DNA from: Anthracocystis setariae
Lineage: Eukaryota; Basidiomycota; Ustilaginomycetes; Ustilaginales; Ustilaginaceae
NCBI GenBank assembly: GCA_928724745.1
Contig: CAKMXJ010000003.1
Coordinates: 620,001 to 684,000 of the forward strand
Direction: 5' to 3'
Length of the DNA: 64,000 nucleotides
The translations under genes were made by a program, and so were the position numbers. The notes beneath the pieces are model-generated. The model was given only the letters and a program-made list of their open reading frames with translations. It searched no databases and was not told the DNA's origin. Below, one piece after another: positions 9,034 through 18,585 of the stretch (positions are counted from its first letter, which is position 1; every line of letters begins with the position of its first letter).

Positions 9034-10275
9034 TTAGCGGTGCTCTCTTTCGACCTGCAACCACCTGGTATCGGGGATGATATGGCTCTTGGACTTGTAC
9101 AGCAAAGCGCCCCTACCCCAGCCAGACCCGATGGCCCTGGGATCCCACGGCAAGTTGTCCGGATACAACCCCTGCAGTCCTGAATCGGGCAGGGGACACC
9201 AGTTGAGCAGATCCGCGATCTCTGGTGCCGAGCTCATGTACGGATGGAACCTCCTGGTGGGATTCCTGTCGATCCTCTTCTCCTTTAATCTACCGTGGCA
9301 GCCGTACATGTCCTTGTCGAACAGATTGAACGCCTTGAGCTTCTCACCGCGGTACTGCGCAGATGCCTCCTCTTCAGAAAGCTCATCGTCGATTCCGATG
9401 TACTGGAAAGTACGCGCACCGTTGCGAAGGAAGCCCTGCGTACTCCAGCGCACGGCTTTGGCGTGCAGGTCTTGGAATCGAGACTTCTTGAACTCGTAGC
9501 CGACAACCGAGATGCGGGAGGGGTAGTGACCGGTGTACTCGCGGAATCGCGCAATGGAGAAGAGCAGGTTCTCGAAGCTGTCGAGCGCAAAGTTTTCGGT
9601 GGTCATGCGCGCATCATGCAAGCCGTGGCGGGTAGCCACTGCAGCATTGGCGTGAGCGAGCGAGCCGACGGTGGAAGAAGGGTCAGAGGCGTTGGCCAGA
9701 CTGCCTGCGATCATGGGAAGCTCGAGGTTGGCGGCGACAGCGAGGGAGAAGTAAGACTCGGCCTCGGTTTGAAGCGAGTTATTACGCGTCTGACCGCCAG
9801 AGAAGATGAGGAGTGCGTTGGGGTCCTCGTTGGTAAGCTGGAGACCTTTCTGGATATGCTTGTAGAAGGTTCTGATGCTTCCGCCCTTCTGATATTCTTC
9901 GAGAACCCAGCTGTCGTCGCTGTCCTTGGTCTCGACATCACAGCCGGCCCAGACAGCATGACCTGTGACAATGACGAGATGGTCGAGGCCCTCAACACCA
10001 GGACGGGGCGGTCCCACGCTGTCGCGGAGCAGCTCGGGAGTGTAACCGTGGAACGACTGCCAAGATTTGAGGCCAAGTGGTGGTGCTGTGCGAATATTAA
10101 CAAGCATGTATCGAAGGTTCAAAAGCACCGAGAGACTGGCGATGCCGAGCAGAAGAAGAATACCGAGGTTGGTAACTCTTGATCTTGCCGAAAGCCGATC
10201 GTGGAGAGAGAGGCGGGACGAGGCTGAGCCGCCGTTGAGAGTGAGCGACATGCCTGGTTTACGTCCAACAACCAT
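9034..10275 (-). CDS. DUF218/YdcF-like single-pass membrane protein
   Basis: The 413-residue product from ATG 10275 (MVVGRKPGMS) has one membrane segment about residues 37-57 (NLGILLLLGIASLSVLLNL) and then a DUF218-type Rossmann-like domain. The domain opens with DHLVIVTGHAVWAG, continues with ALLIFSGGQTRNNSLQTEA and ENFALDSFENLLFSIARFRE, and ends with RISVVGYEFKKSRFQDLH. The SGG..R..E pattern and the later ALDS.EN block are typical of the family, whose eukaryotic function is unknown. It is likely an endomembrane protein with its domain on the luminal side (type II). An open extension upstream to 10398 exists but adds nothing family-like. It is divergent from the TFIIS-like gene. Confidence 0.8.
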   Translation of the reverse strand: MVVGRKPGMSLTLNGGSASSRLSLHDRLSARSRVTNLGILLLLGIASLSVLLNLRYMLVNIRTAPPLGLKSWQSFHGYTPELLRDSVGPPRPGVEGLDHLVIVTGHAVWAGCDVETKDSDDSWVLEEYQKGGSIRTFYKHIQKGLQLTNEDPNALLIFSGGQTRNNSLQTEAESYFSLAVAANLELPMIAGSLANASDPSSTVGSLAHANAAVATRHGLHDARMTTENFALDSFENLLFSIARFREYTGHYPSRISVVGYEFKKSRFQDLHAKAVRWSTQGFLRNGARTFQYIGIDDELSEEEASAQYRGEKLKAFNLFDKDMYGCHGRLKEKRIDRNPTRRFHPYMSSAPEIADLLNWCPLPDSGLQGLYPDNLPWDPRAIGSGWGRGALLYKSKSHIIPDTRWLQVEREHR

Positions 10276-11211
10276 GGTTGCTAGAATTCTAAGCCGAGCG
10301 GAATGACTGAAATGCTGTAATGAAATCCCAGATGGCGTAGGCGATGGAGGACTCGAGCGCAACTGGACTGAAGCACCGAGCGCGCCGTGGTGGAGCACAA
10401 GTTTGCAAGTATTGAGTCCAGACTCAGCGTCGGATCGAGCGAATATGGATTAGGTCGGGGCGTCTTTAACGTCGCGAACGTTGGTGACGGTCAATGTAGG
10501 TGGGAGGAAGACGGAGGATGCATCAAAGGAGGATGCAGAGAGTCTTGCGGAGAGAGGCGTTCGGAACCAGTCAGTGTTTATTGCCAATCACAACCACACC
10601 AACGCACTTGGCCGAAATCCAGACAACTAGCAGTCACTACACTTGTGACTACTCTCTGTCTTTCTCTGTTTCTAAGGCGTTGCTGTCTCTTTCTTTCTTC
10701 TCGGCGTCAGCGAATGGTTCGAAATGCACCCAAATCGACGCGTCCAACTCCTTTAAGTAGTAGGCAATTCTACACAGTCTTTTTGGCTAGGTTGCATCGT
10801 ACGGTCACTCTACTACTACAGTACTACTACAGTACTCACAGTACTGTGTAATTTGTGTCCCGTATTTCAATGCGCGACCCATGCCTGAAGCTAATGAAGC
10901 GGGGCTGTTTTGAGAGTCTGCGTGCTACTTAAATTTGAAACAATAACTCTGCTCAGAGAAGAAACCACTTAACAAACAAGAAAAGGAAGTACATTCAAAT
11001 TTGGATAAGACAGCGCAGAATTTTCCAAATATATCGGAATGTCGGCAGAGACGAAGTAACATCCTCATTCCTTCGTTCATCCCTCCACATGTTGTCAGTC
11101 AGCAAAGCATCGGCGACTTGGACACCCTATCGACGCCGTTCCAGAACGGATCAAAGAAGCACCCGCATTCATCCAGGGCTCATCACATCACATCATACAC
11201 TTTCAGCCATC
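10276..11211. promoter_or_regulatory. Divergent promoter region with a GTACTGTAC-type cluster
   Basis: 0.94 kb between two divergent starts. A dense cluster of TACAGTACT/GTACTGT units lies at 10811-10848. The stretch 10900-11050 is AT-richer than its surroundings. No gene seen. Confidence 0.4.
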
Positions 11212-11718
11212 ATGTCGGACATCCGTGAGAGGAGTGCTAAGTTCCTGACCGAATCCATCGATGCAGCGACGGGCGGACAAGGCTCAGATGCAGCCGCTAC
11301 ACAGCTCGAACAAGCCATCTTCGAAAAGTACGGCGACACCTCCAACGCCTACAGAGCCGAGATTCGAAACTACGGACTGACACTCAAGAAGAACAACCCA
11401 CAACTGGCAAGCGATCTGGTATCTGGAAAGGTATCGCCTGCTCAACTCGCCAATACGCCCTTCGAGGACATGAAGACACAAGAGCAAGCTAGGCACGATG
11501 CACAGCTTCGACAGCAAAACCTCGAGGCTTCCGTTGGTGTGGACGGCTTGGATCCACAGACTGCCACCATGACAACGGCTCACGAGAATGACATGTACAC
11601 CTACGGCGAAGCAGGCGATGCCTCGCTTGGCGGCGGAGGCGAAGGCGAGTTCAAAGCAAGAGCTCAACCCAAGGTCGGAGAAGCTATGCGCGGCATCGAA
11701 TTCGAGACAGGCGTCTAA
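11212..11718 (+). CDS. Small stand-alone TFIIS central-domain protein
   Basis: A 168-residue protein starting at ATG 11212 (MSDIRERSAKFL). Residues about 15-100 resemble domain II of elongation factor TFIIS: YRAEIRNYGLTLKKNNPQLA, then SDLVSGKVSPAQLANTPFED and MKTQEQ, matching the family pattern of R.IR..N.K..NP.L...V..G.I.P..LA.M...EM.S.E. There is no N-terminal LW domain and no C-terminal zinc ribbon; the tail is Gly/Glu-rich with no cysteine pairs, and no continuation is seen after the stop. It therefore cannot stimulate Pol II cleavage as TFIIS does, but could bind the polymerase jaw. Bye1 and PHF3 carry the same domain in larger proteins. Domain call is from pattern; function is unknown. 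Confidence 0.65.
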   Translation: MSDIRERSAKFLTESIDAATGGQGSDAAATQLEQAIFEKYGDTSNAYRAEIRNYGLTLKKNNPQLASDLVSGKVSPAQLANTPFEDMKTQEQARHDAQLRQQNLEASVGVDGLDPQTATMTTAHENDMYTYGEAGDASLGGGGEGEFKARAQPKVGEAMRGIEFETGV

Positions 11719-11912
11719 CCCACGCCACGGTACCGATACTGTCAGTAATAGTACACATTGAAAAGTAAGATCTGTCAGCAATTGTGACGGCCAAATGATG
11801 CTGAGTAGTAGAGGTACAAATACAGGTTATACATGCAAGTGAAGGGGAATAGAGCCGTAGCAGAGCCAAACAAGTATGTGCGACGCAACGAGTGGATTAG
11901 CAACCAGATGCA

Positions 11913-12974
11913 TCACATCGGACGTCCCTCGGCGGCTTGAGCGGCTTGTTTGCGTGCCTCGGCGTCTCTTGCTTGCTCTTCGCCTCGTCGTCTTTTTCCC
12001 TCGTCGGCCATGATGGCCAGTCGGTCGTGATCCAGCTTGGGCTCGACATGCGTCTCGTAGTTGCCGGCACTCAGGCTGCGCTCGTACGCTTCACCGATAG
12101 CAGCGAAAAGCTGGTCCAAGTTCTCGATGGCGTCACGGAGAGCGTCCAAAGCCGAGGCATGATCTGTTGCGTCGTGAGAAGAAAGCAGTGAAATCAACGG
12201 TCAGTCACGATATGCTTAAAGACGAAGCCATTACTGCCAACGTCAACGACCATTACCAAGACTCGCACATCTGCATGTAGAGGTGGCTCAGTAGGAACGA
12301 TTGTACAAGAATCTAAACAAAAAAATCTTCGTCAAGCTCCACGCAACCTGGCAGGTTGATGGGCACGTACGATCCCTTTTTCTCATCTCGGCCGGCGAAA
12401 CAGGAAGCGAGTTTCGTGGACAATGGTCTGCCTGACGTTCGACGTTGGATCAACTTACCATACATCTGAACACGGAGGTGAATCTTGTTCTCGGAAGGAT
12501 GTGGGTTGCTGTATCCGCAGAATTCGACGCGAGGGCTTTGCAGTCACAGCAGACAGGAAGGCTGAATTGTCAGTTCCACTGCAACAAGAGCCACATAGCA
12601 GACAATGTTCCAGTTCGGCTGCCTTGCCAAGAGTATGGATGCTTCAGCAACGAAGAATTCCATTATTGTATATCCCCCACCACTACTATGTCCCGATGCG
12701 ACTCGGTCAATTCGTGTAAAGCACAATTGTATAAAGTATCATCTCGAGCGATCCCCAGCAACGCAAGTACCCTGGAACATATTCGTATGCGTGTTGCAAG
12801 CACTTACTCTTTCATAATGATGTATCGAAGCGAGTTTCCAAGCGTGTGATCCTCCTCCTTCAGACAGAAAGTGACTGCCGAAAAGTCGGACTCGTATCCT
12901 GGGAGCAAAGAAAGTTTGTCTGCTATCGAGGCGGGGCCGTCGCCCACAACCTCGGCCAGATTGGGATTGGACAT
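11913..12974 (-). CDS. RPC19: RNA polymerase I and III subunit AC19 (RPAC2), three exons
   Basis: Shared core subunit of Pol I and Pol III, pairing with AC40 in the alpha-like assembly platform. Exons: 12808-12974 (MSNPNLAEVVGD..., ending IIMK), 12459-12535 (PRVEFCGYSNPHPSENKIHL) and 11913-12163 (HASALDALRDAIENLDQLF...). Introns of 272 and 295 bases have GTAAGT donors and CAAAG/CAACAG acceptors. Spliced length is 164 residues. Hallmarks are FCLKEEDHTLGNSLRYIIMK and VEFCGYSNPHP, the alpha-like dimerisation motif, followed by the helical C terminus. The first ATG in frame is 12974; the frame upstream has only a non-ATG start. Intron 1 contains an snR57-like snoRNA. The C-terminal tail is Lys/Arg/Glu-rich and unusual for the family. 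Confidence 0.9.
12637..12754 (-). ncRNA. Probable C/D-box snoRNA, snR57-like, in RPC19 intron 1
   Basis: On the minus strand a D box CTGA (12644-12647) is preceded by a 14-base guide complementary to CAACGAGGAATTCC of 18S rRNA with one G-U pair (plus-strand bases 12648-12661 read CAACGAAGAATTCC). Counting five bases from the D box places the methylated base on the G of CAACG. By my count from the recalled yeast 18S 3' end this is G1572, the site assigned to snR57. A C box ATGATAC (12736-12742) keeps the TGAT core but deviates at its last two bases. The flanks GGAT(C)GCT and AGCATCC can pair as a bulged terminal stem. Weak points are the C box and the four bases between it and the stem. Confidence 0.6.
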
Positions 12975-13063
12975 CCTGCCAAGGGTATATGTAGAAGGAG
13001 AGGAGGAAAAGGTGAGATACGGAGGCAAGGAAGGAAGATGGCACTGACCCTTGATGTTGCACC

Positions 13064-13085
13064 TTTTTTTTTTTTTTTTTTTTTT
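13064..13085. repeat. T22 homopolymer tract
   Basis: An uninterrupted run of 22 thymines about 90 bases upstream of the RPC19 start. As an A-run on the RPC19 strand it could be a nucleosome-excluding poly(dA:dT) promoter element, which is inference. Confidence 0.7.
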
Positions 13086-13158
13086 CGGCTGCTCTGCTTC
13101 GCCTAAAAATTTCTCGACGGTGGAGTGCGCCGCTGTTCTTCCAAAATGTCAGAGCGCC

Positions 13159-13479
13159 TTATTTAATTGATGGCTTCATGATCTGTCGCACGACAGAATC
13201 CCGATGATCGGTTTCAAAGTTCAGATCGAAACTCGCCATTTCCTCGAGCGCGACGATCTTGGATTTCAGGCGGGGCAGTTGAGCGGTCAAAAATGCACAG
13301 TTGAAGCGAAACCAGCAGACTGTGCAAATGTGCACCGACAGCTGCCGCAAACAGGACGTGTCGTGATTTTTGGCAAAAGCAGACTCGGGCAGATGAGCTG
13401 TGAGGAGGTGGATCTGGCAGCGAAAAACGCAAGCCAGGTTGGAGCAATGCTGAGCAGACACATGTTTCAGGCTGCCCAT
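13159..13479 (-). CDS. Unassigned small open frame (106 residues)
   Basis: ATG at 13479 (MGSLKHVSAQHCSN...) to a TAA at 13159. The C-terminal third (LPRLKSKIVALEEMASFDL and the following NFETDHRDSVV) looks like a short amphipathic helical protein. The N-terminal half is Cys/His/Leu-rich and looks less protein-like, so a real gene might be spliced and use only the last exon. I recognise no family. It lies between RPC19 and SNF2 upstream regions and could equally be non-coding. Confidence 0.25.
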   Translation of the reverse strand: MGSLKHVSAQHCSNLACVFRCQIHLLTAHLPESAFAKNHDTSCLRQLSVHICTVCWFRFNCAFLTAQLPRLKSKIVALEEMASFDLNFETDHRDSVVRQIMKPSIK

Positions 13480-13681
13480 CAGTCAGTCAGTCAATGGGTG
13501 GGTCGCAATCGCATCTCATTCAGCGCGCCAAAACGGTACTACTGTATCGCTGCCAACTGCTCACCGCTTTTCTCCCATATCCCCTTTCCAGAAAATCCGC
13601 CATCCGCTAACCGTATCCACCACGAAGACCAAGACGCTACTGTGCTGTGCATCTAATAATCCTTCTCGCAACTGTTGATCT

Positions 13682-13711
<30 letters not shown>
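13682..13711. repeat. CCGTCG hexanucleotide repeat
   Basis: Five uninterrupted copies of the 6-base unit in the 5' region of the SNF2-type gene, probably in its untranslated leader. Confidence 0.8.
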
Positions 13712-13712
<1 letters not shown>

Positions 13713-14082
13713 GTACCTTCGCAGACGTATCACTTGCTCGGACGCATACATCCTGTCAACCCTCCTCCCTTTTCATCCTCATCACCACTGTTCGGCGCAC
13801 TGGGACCGTTCCCCTCGCAGCGCGACCGACCCTGTCCTGACTGCTGCCAGTGTCATTCCCGCTTGACGCCAGCACGTCCTCAGCCTCGACGCGACTTTTG
13901 CACATCGCCCTCCCCCCTCTTTCTTGCCGTGACGACGATCCGTCTCCGGCCCCTTATCGCCTTTATTCTTGACGTGCTCACCTCGTAGTCGTCGTCGCCA
14001 GCGAAACGCGCAGTTCGACCCATAAGCGATCCGGCCCCTCTCCATCGCAGAGCCTTCGTACCCGAACCATCGATCCGACAGC

Positions 14083-17000
14083 ATGTCATCCGTGATCGCC
14101 AACGGCGCCAGCAATGGCTCTTCAGCCAACGGACAGCAGCCAGCACTCAGCGCCCAAGCCCAGCAAATGTTGACCGGCATGACCAAGGAGAGGCTCCACA
14201 GCATGATTGCGCGTATGCAGCAGCTCAAGGCTAGCGGCGTCAACGAAGCCACCAGCACAGAGTATGCCACCCTCGTCAACACGCTCAAGATGTTCCAGCA
14301 ATACCAAGCAATGCGTCAACAGCAGGCAGTCGCCTTGCAAGCAAGAGCAGCGCAATCGCCGACTGCCCGCACACCAACCTCCGCAGCACCATCAGCACCA
14401 TCGCCGTCTCAGCCCGCCAGTGCCTCGACGTCGGCGGCCGATATCGCAAACGGCGCGACGCTCTCCAACGGCGTCACCGTCAAGACCGACGAAGAGATTG
14501 CTCGCTCCCTGAGCCCCGCCAACTTTACACCTGATCAGCTCAACGCGCTCAAGACTCAGATCATTGCATTCAAGCTCATCTCGCGCAATCAGCCGCTGCC
14601 ATCACATCTTCAGGAGGCTATCCTCGCTGCCGATCGCGAATCAGAAGCAGATGTCAAGAAGGCAGAACCCCTTGGTTCAGCTGCTCAGATTGCTGCGGCT
14701 GCAGTCGTGTCGTCAGAGAAGAGCGCTACTGAGGCTGCTCCCAAGGCTAGCACGTCAAAGGAAGGTGCTTCGGATTCCACCACCACCGAACCCATCGCCG
14801 AGATCCCAACACCGCCAAGCCCGAAAGACGACTCGAGCAGCTCAGTATACCCGTACAATGCCTACGTTCACCCTTTCTCCTACATCTCTAAGCCCCTGCT
14901 CGAAGATGACGACTACACAGCTACCAAGCAGCAGCGACTTTTGATACCAAGCCTGATGCCCGCCGGCCTCGAACCCAGACTCTTGCTAGAAGAGCGAGAT
15001 CGATTTGTGCAGGCTCGCATTCGCCAGCGTATTCGCGAGCTCGAGTCTTTCCCCGCCGACATGTCACAGGGCCCCACCATGACCAGCCTCAAGGGCAAGC
15101 AGAACGCACACGATCTCGCGTCCCAGCTCAACGGCAGCGCGCTCGGCGACAATGCCAAAATCAAGGCGCTCATCGAGCTCAAGTCGCTTCATCTCCTCGA
15201 AAAGCAGAAGCAACTTCGAGAGCAGGTTGTTCAGAGTCTCAACCTTGCGACCACTCTGGGGCTCGATCGCGTCGCTTTCCGACGTGTCAAGAAGCAGACC
15301 CTCCGTGATGCTCGTATGACCGAGCAGCTTGAGCGCAAACAGCGTGTAGAGAGAGAAAAGCGCGCCAGGCAAAAGCACATCGACTACCTCAGCACCATCT
15401 GCAACCACGGTCGCGACCTCGTCTCCGCCCATACCAAGGCCCACGATCAAGCCCGCAGGTTTGGTCGTGCCATGCTCAAGTTCCATGCCGACACGGAAAG
15501 GGAAGAGCAGAAGCGTGTCGAGAGGATCGCCAAGGAACGTCTCAATGCGCTCAAGGCTGACGACGAGGAAGCCTATCTCAAGCTTATCGACACTGCCAAG
15601 GACACTCGAATCACGCATCTGTTGCGACAGACCGACGCTTACCTCGACAGCTTGGCCCAGGCTGTCCAGGCGCAGCAGAACGATGATGTCCACGCAGATG
15701 CGATCGCAGCCGAACGTGCGCTCGAGGACACTTCTAAACAAGAAGTCGGCGTTGCAGTCGACGAGACCATGTTCGGTGCTACGCGTCAAGACGATCCAGC
15801 CGAGGACCGCGGCAAGGTTGACTATTACTCGGTCGCTCACCGTATTACCGAGCGTATCACCGAGCAGCCGTCGATCCTTAGTGGAGGTACACTCAAGGAG
15901 TACCAGATGAAGGGCTTGCAATGGATGATCTCACTGTACAACAACAGGCTTAACGGCATCTTGGCCGACGAGATGGGTCTCGGCAAGACGATTCAAACCA
16001 TCTCGCTGATCACTTATCTGATGGAGTTCAAAAAGCAGAACGGCCCCTTCCTCGTCATTGTTCCTCTGTCGACGCTCACCAATTGGGTCAACGAATTCAA
16101 CAAGTGGGCACCGTCGGTCTCTACGCTCATATACAAGGGTACGCCCAACGTGCGTAAGCAGCTCACCGGTCGACTTCGTTCCATGAACTTCCAAGTTCTG
16201 TTGACGACCTACGAATACATCATCAAGGACAAGCATCTGCTCGGCAAGATCAAATGGGTTCACATGATCATCGACGAAGGTCATCGTATGAAAAACACCC
16301 AGTCCAAGCTTACCATCACCCTCACGCAATTCTACACCAGTCGATACCGTCTCTTGCTCACCGGTACACCGCTGCAGAACAACTTGCCCGAGTTGTGGGC
16401 GCTGCTCAACTTCGTCCTGCCTAGGATCTTCAACTCGGTCAAGAGTTTCGACGAATGGTTCAACACTCCCTTTACAAATACCGGCAACGAGGGTGGCATG
16501 ATGCTCAACGAAGAAGAAGCATTGCTCATCATCAAGCGTCTCCACAAGGTGTTGCGACCTTTCCTGCTGCGTCGTCTCAAAAAGGACGTCGCCTCAGAGC
16601 TTCCAGACAAGGTCGAAAAGGTCATCAAGTGCAAGATGAGTGCGCTCCAGGTGAAGCTCTACCAGCAGATGAAGAAACACAAGATGATCCTTTCGGGCGA
16701 AGACAACAGCCAAGCTGGCAAGAAAGCCAAGCCACAGGGTATTCGAGGTCTGCAGAACGCCATCATGCAGTTGCGAAAGATTTGCAACCACCCTTACGTC
16801 TTCGAACAGGTCGAGATCGCCATCAACCCCACCAAGGAGACTGGCCCCGATCTGTACCGAGTGGCCGGAAAGTTCGAGTTGCTCGACCGACTGCTGCCTA
16901 AGCTCTTTGCTACCAAGCATCGCGTTCTCATCTTCTTCCAAATGACTGCCATCATGGACATCATGGAGGACTTTTTGCGGTACCGAGGCTTCAAGTACCT

Positions 17001-18585
17001 CCGCCTGGATGGTTCAACCAAGCCCGATGACCGTTCGCAGCTCCTCAAACTCTTCAACGCTCCGGGATCCGACTACTTCGTCTTCATTCTTTCGACGCGT
17101 GCTGGTGGTTTAGGTCTCAATCTGCAATCCGCCGACACCGTCATTATTTACGATTCGGACTGGAATCCTCATCAGGACCTGCAGGCCCAGGATCGTGCGC
17201 ATCGTATCGGCCAGAAGATGGAGGTGCGTATCTTGCGTCTTGTCACCGAGAAGTCCGTCGAAGAAACCATCTTGGCAAGGGCTCAGGACAAGCTCGAGAT
17301 CGAAGGCAAGGTCATTCAGGCTGGTAAATTCGACAACCAGGCTACTGCTGACGAGCGAGAACTGTTGCTACGAGCCATGTTGGAAGCCGACAATGATGAC
17401 GAGGATGAGGATGATGGTGAATTCAACGATGACGAGCTCAACCAGCTGCTGGCACGTGGAGAGCACGAGGTACCTGTCTTCCAGCAGATCGACCAGGAGC
17501 GCCAGGCTTCCGACGCCGAGTTCTGGAAGTCGCTTGGTTACAAGGGCAAGTTGCCGGAGCGACTCATGCAGGAGAGCGAGCTGCCACTCGTCTACCAGCA
17601 AGACTTTGATGCCGACAATGTGTTGGCTGAAGTGGAGCAGGAGGAGCAGCCAGCGACGCGTAAGAGGAATGTTGTCCACTACGACGACGGCCTCACCGAA
17701 GATCAATTCCTGCGAGCTCTCGAGGACGATGACGTGGATCTCAACGACATTGTGGAGAAGAAGCGTGAGCGGATCGAGAAGCGTCGAGCCAAGGCCATGA
17801 TGCAAGCCATGGATTCGATCGAGGGCACTCCTGAGGCCGAGGGCGGCAAGCGCAAGAAGGGCGGACGAGGACGCATCGCCGGCGCGAGCGAGACACCGGA
17901 GCCGTCGCCTGGACCTTCCGGCCGCAAGCGCAAGCGTTTCGGCGCTGCCTCTATGGACGGCTCTCCTGACTACGAGGAGAGCCCTTCGGCGGCTCGTATG
18001 GCCCAAGGCAAGCGCCGCAAAACGGGCGGCGAAGACGACGTTCGAGACCGCATCAAATACGCTCTCAACCAATGCTACCGAGCGGTTGAAACCTGTGTTG
18101 AGCCCGAAACCGGTCGCAAGAGATGTCTTCTCTTTCTCGACGTGCCCAAGAAGACGGACTATCCAGATTACCATGTCATCATTGAGAAGCCTATCTCGAT
18201 GCGTCAGATCAAGCGACGCATTGACAACAGAACTTTCCGCCGCGTCGACACGTGTCGCGATGAAATTCACCTCATGGTGAGGAACGCAAAGACGTACAAC
18301 CAGGAGGGCAGTTGGGTCTACAATGATGCCGTGGAGCTGCAGAAGGCTTTCGATACGACGTACGATATGTTGTGTAAGTTTAGTGGTTTGCCCGGAAGCG
18401 AGAATGAGGGTGAAGGACCGGCTGGGGGCGCCAACGCTGGAGGTGAGGGCGATGATGGCGAGGACGGAGAAGACGGGGAGGAGGAAGAGGAAGAGAAGCC
18501 AGTTGCTCCCAGAGGTATCAAGATCAAACTCGGGAAAAGGAAGCCGATCAAAAAAGGGAAGGGAGAGAGTGATGATGATGAGTAG
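14083..18585 (+). CDS. SNF2/STH1: SWI/SNF- or RSC-type chromatin-remodelling ATPase
   Basis: Catalytic ATPase that slides or ejects nucleosomes in the nucleus. The 1500-residue product carries, in order, a QLQ motif (about 145-180, FTPDQLNALKTQIIAFKLI), a basic HSA segment (about 400-490), and a SNF2 ATPase with ILADEMGLGKT (about 627-637), IIDEGH (about 731) and LTGTPLQNNLPELW. The helicase C lobe has STRAGGLGLNLQSADTV and AHRIGQ. It then has a SnAC-like acidic region, an AT-hook-like KRKKGGRGR, and a C-terminal bromodomain (about 1325-1430, with PDYHVIIEKPISM and AKTYNQEGS). The QLQ-HSA-ATPase-bromodomain order fits Snf2, Sth1 or Snf21. The length is closer to Sth1/Snf21, but the sequence does not decide between the complexes. 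Single exon; the ATG at 14083 follows a pyrimidine-rich leader. Confidence 0.95.
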   Translation: MSSVIANGASNGSSANGQQPALSAQAQQMLTGMTKERLHSMIARMQQLKASGVNEATSTEYATLVNTLKMFQQYQAMRQQQAVALQARAAQSPTARTPTSAAPSAPSPSQPASASTSAADIANGATLSNGVTVKTDEEIARSLSPANFTPDQLNALKTQIIAFKLISRNQPLPSHLQEAILAADRESEADVKKAEPLGSAAQIAAAAVVSSEKSATEAAPKASTSKEGASDSTTTEPIAEIPTPPSPKDDSSSSVYPYNAYVHPFSYISKPLLEDDDYTATKQQRLLIPSLMPAGLEPRLLLEERDRFVQARIRQRIRELESFPADMSQGPTMTSLKGKQNAHDLASQLNGSALGDNAKIKALIELKSLHLLEKQKQLREQVVQSLNLATTLGLDRVAFRRVKKQTLRDARMTEQLERKQRVEREKRARQKHIDYLSTICNHGRDLVSAHTKAHDQARRFGRAMLKFHADTEREEQKRVERIAKERLNALKADDEEAYLKLIDTAKDTRITHLLRQTDAYLDSLAQAVQAQQNDDVHADAIAAERALEDTSKQEVGVAVDETMFGATRQDDPAEDRGKVDYYSVAHRITERITEQPSILSGGTLKEYQMKGLQWMISLYNNRLNGILADEMGLGKTIQTISLITYLMEFKKQNGPFLVIVPLSTLTNWVNEFNKWAPSVSTLIYKGTPNVRKQLTGRLRSMNFQVLLTTYEYIIKDKHLLGKIKWVHMIIDEGHRMKNTQSKLTITLTQFYTSRYRLLLTGTPLQNNLPELWALLNFVLPRIFNSVKSFDEWFNTPFTNTGNEGGMMLNEEEALLIIKRLHKVLRPFLLRRLKKDVASELPDKVEKVIKCKMSALQVKLYQQMKKHKMILSGEDNSQAGKKAKPQGIRGLQNAIMQLRKICNHPYVFEQVEIAINPTKETGPDLYRVAGKFELLDRLLPKLFATKHRVLIFFQMTAIMDIMEDFLRYRGFKYLRLDGSTKPDDRSQLLKLFNAPGSDYFVFILSTRAGGLGLNLQSADTVIIYDSDWNPHQDLQAQDRAHRIGQKMEVRILRLVTEKSVEETILARAQDKLEIEGKVIQAGKFDNQATADERELLLRAMLEADNDDEDEDDGEFNDDELNQLLARGEHEVPVFQQIDQERQASDAEFWKSLGYKGKLPERLMQESELPLVYQQDFDADNVLAEVEQEEQPATRKRNVVHYDDGLTEDQFLRALEDDDVDLNDIVEKKRERIEKRRAKAMMQAMDSIEGTPEAEGGKRKKGGRGRIAGASETPEPSPGPSGRKRKRFGAASMDGSPDYEESPSAARMAQGKRRKTGGEDDVRDRIKYALNQCYRAVETCVEPETGRKRCLLFLDVPKKTDYPDYHVIIEKPISMRQIKRRIDNRTFRRVDTCRDEIHLMVRNAKTYNQEGSWVYNDAVELQKAFDTTYDMLCKFSGLPGSENEGEGPAGGANAGGEGDDGEDGEDGEEEEEEKPVAPRGIKIKLGKRKPIKKGKGESDDDE

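Larger units (their letters stand above)
12975..14082. other. Intergenic region between RPC19 and the SNF2 gene
   Basis: About 1.1 kb holding two outward promoters. Visible items are a run of 22 Ts (13064-13085), a small minus-strand open frame (13159-13479, listed separately) and a CCGTCG hexanucleotide repeat (13682-13711). The 400 bases before the SNF2 ATG are C/T-rich. Confidence 0.4.

Noticed and set aside
12207..12219. TTAAGCATATC 11-mer in RPC19 intron 2 identical to the 25S rRNA 5' region
   Set aside because: It is in rRNA-sense rather than antisense orientation on the host strand, and no D box follows on the other strand; probably chance.
12288..12392. C/D-like boxes (GATGAGA and CTGA) in RPC19 intron 2
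   Set aside because: The C box is poor, only a 3-bp stem is possible, and I could not match the presumptive guide to rRNA.
13204..13656. 150-residue plus-strand frame between RPC19 and SNF2
   Set aside because: No domain, and it overlaps antisense to a small frame with slightly better protein character; neither is convincing.
17368..18270. 300-residue frame antisense to the SNF2 gene
   Set aside because: Leu/Val/Arg-rich shadow opposite the bromodomain-proximal region.
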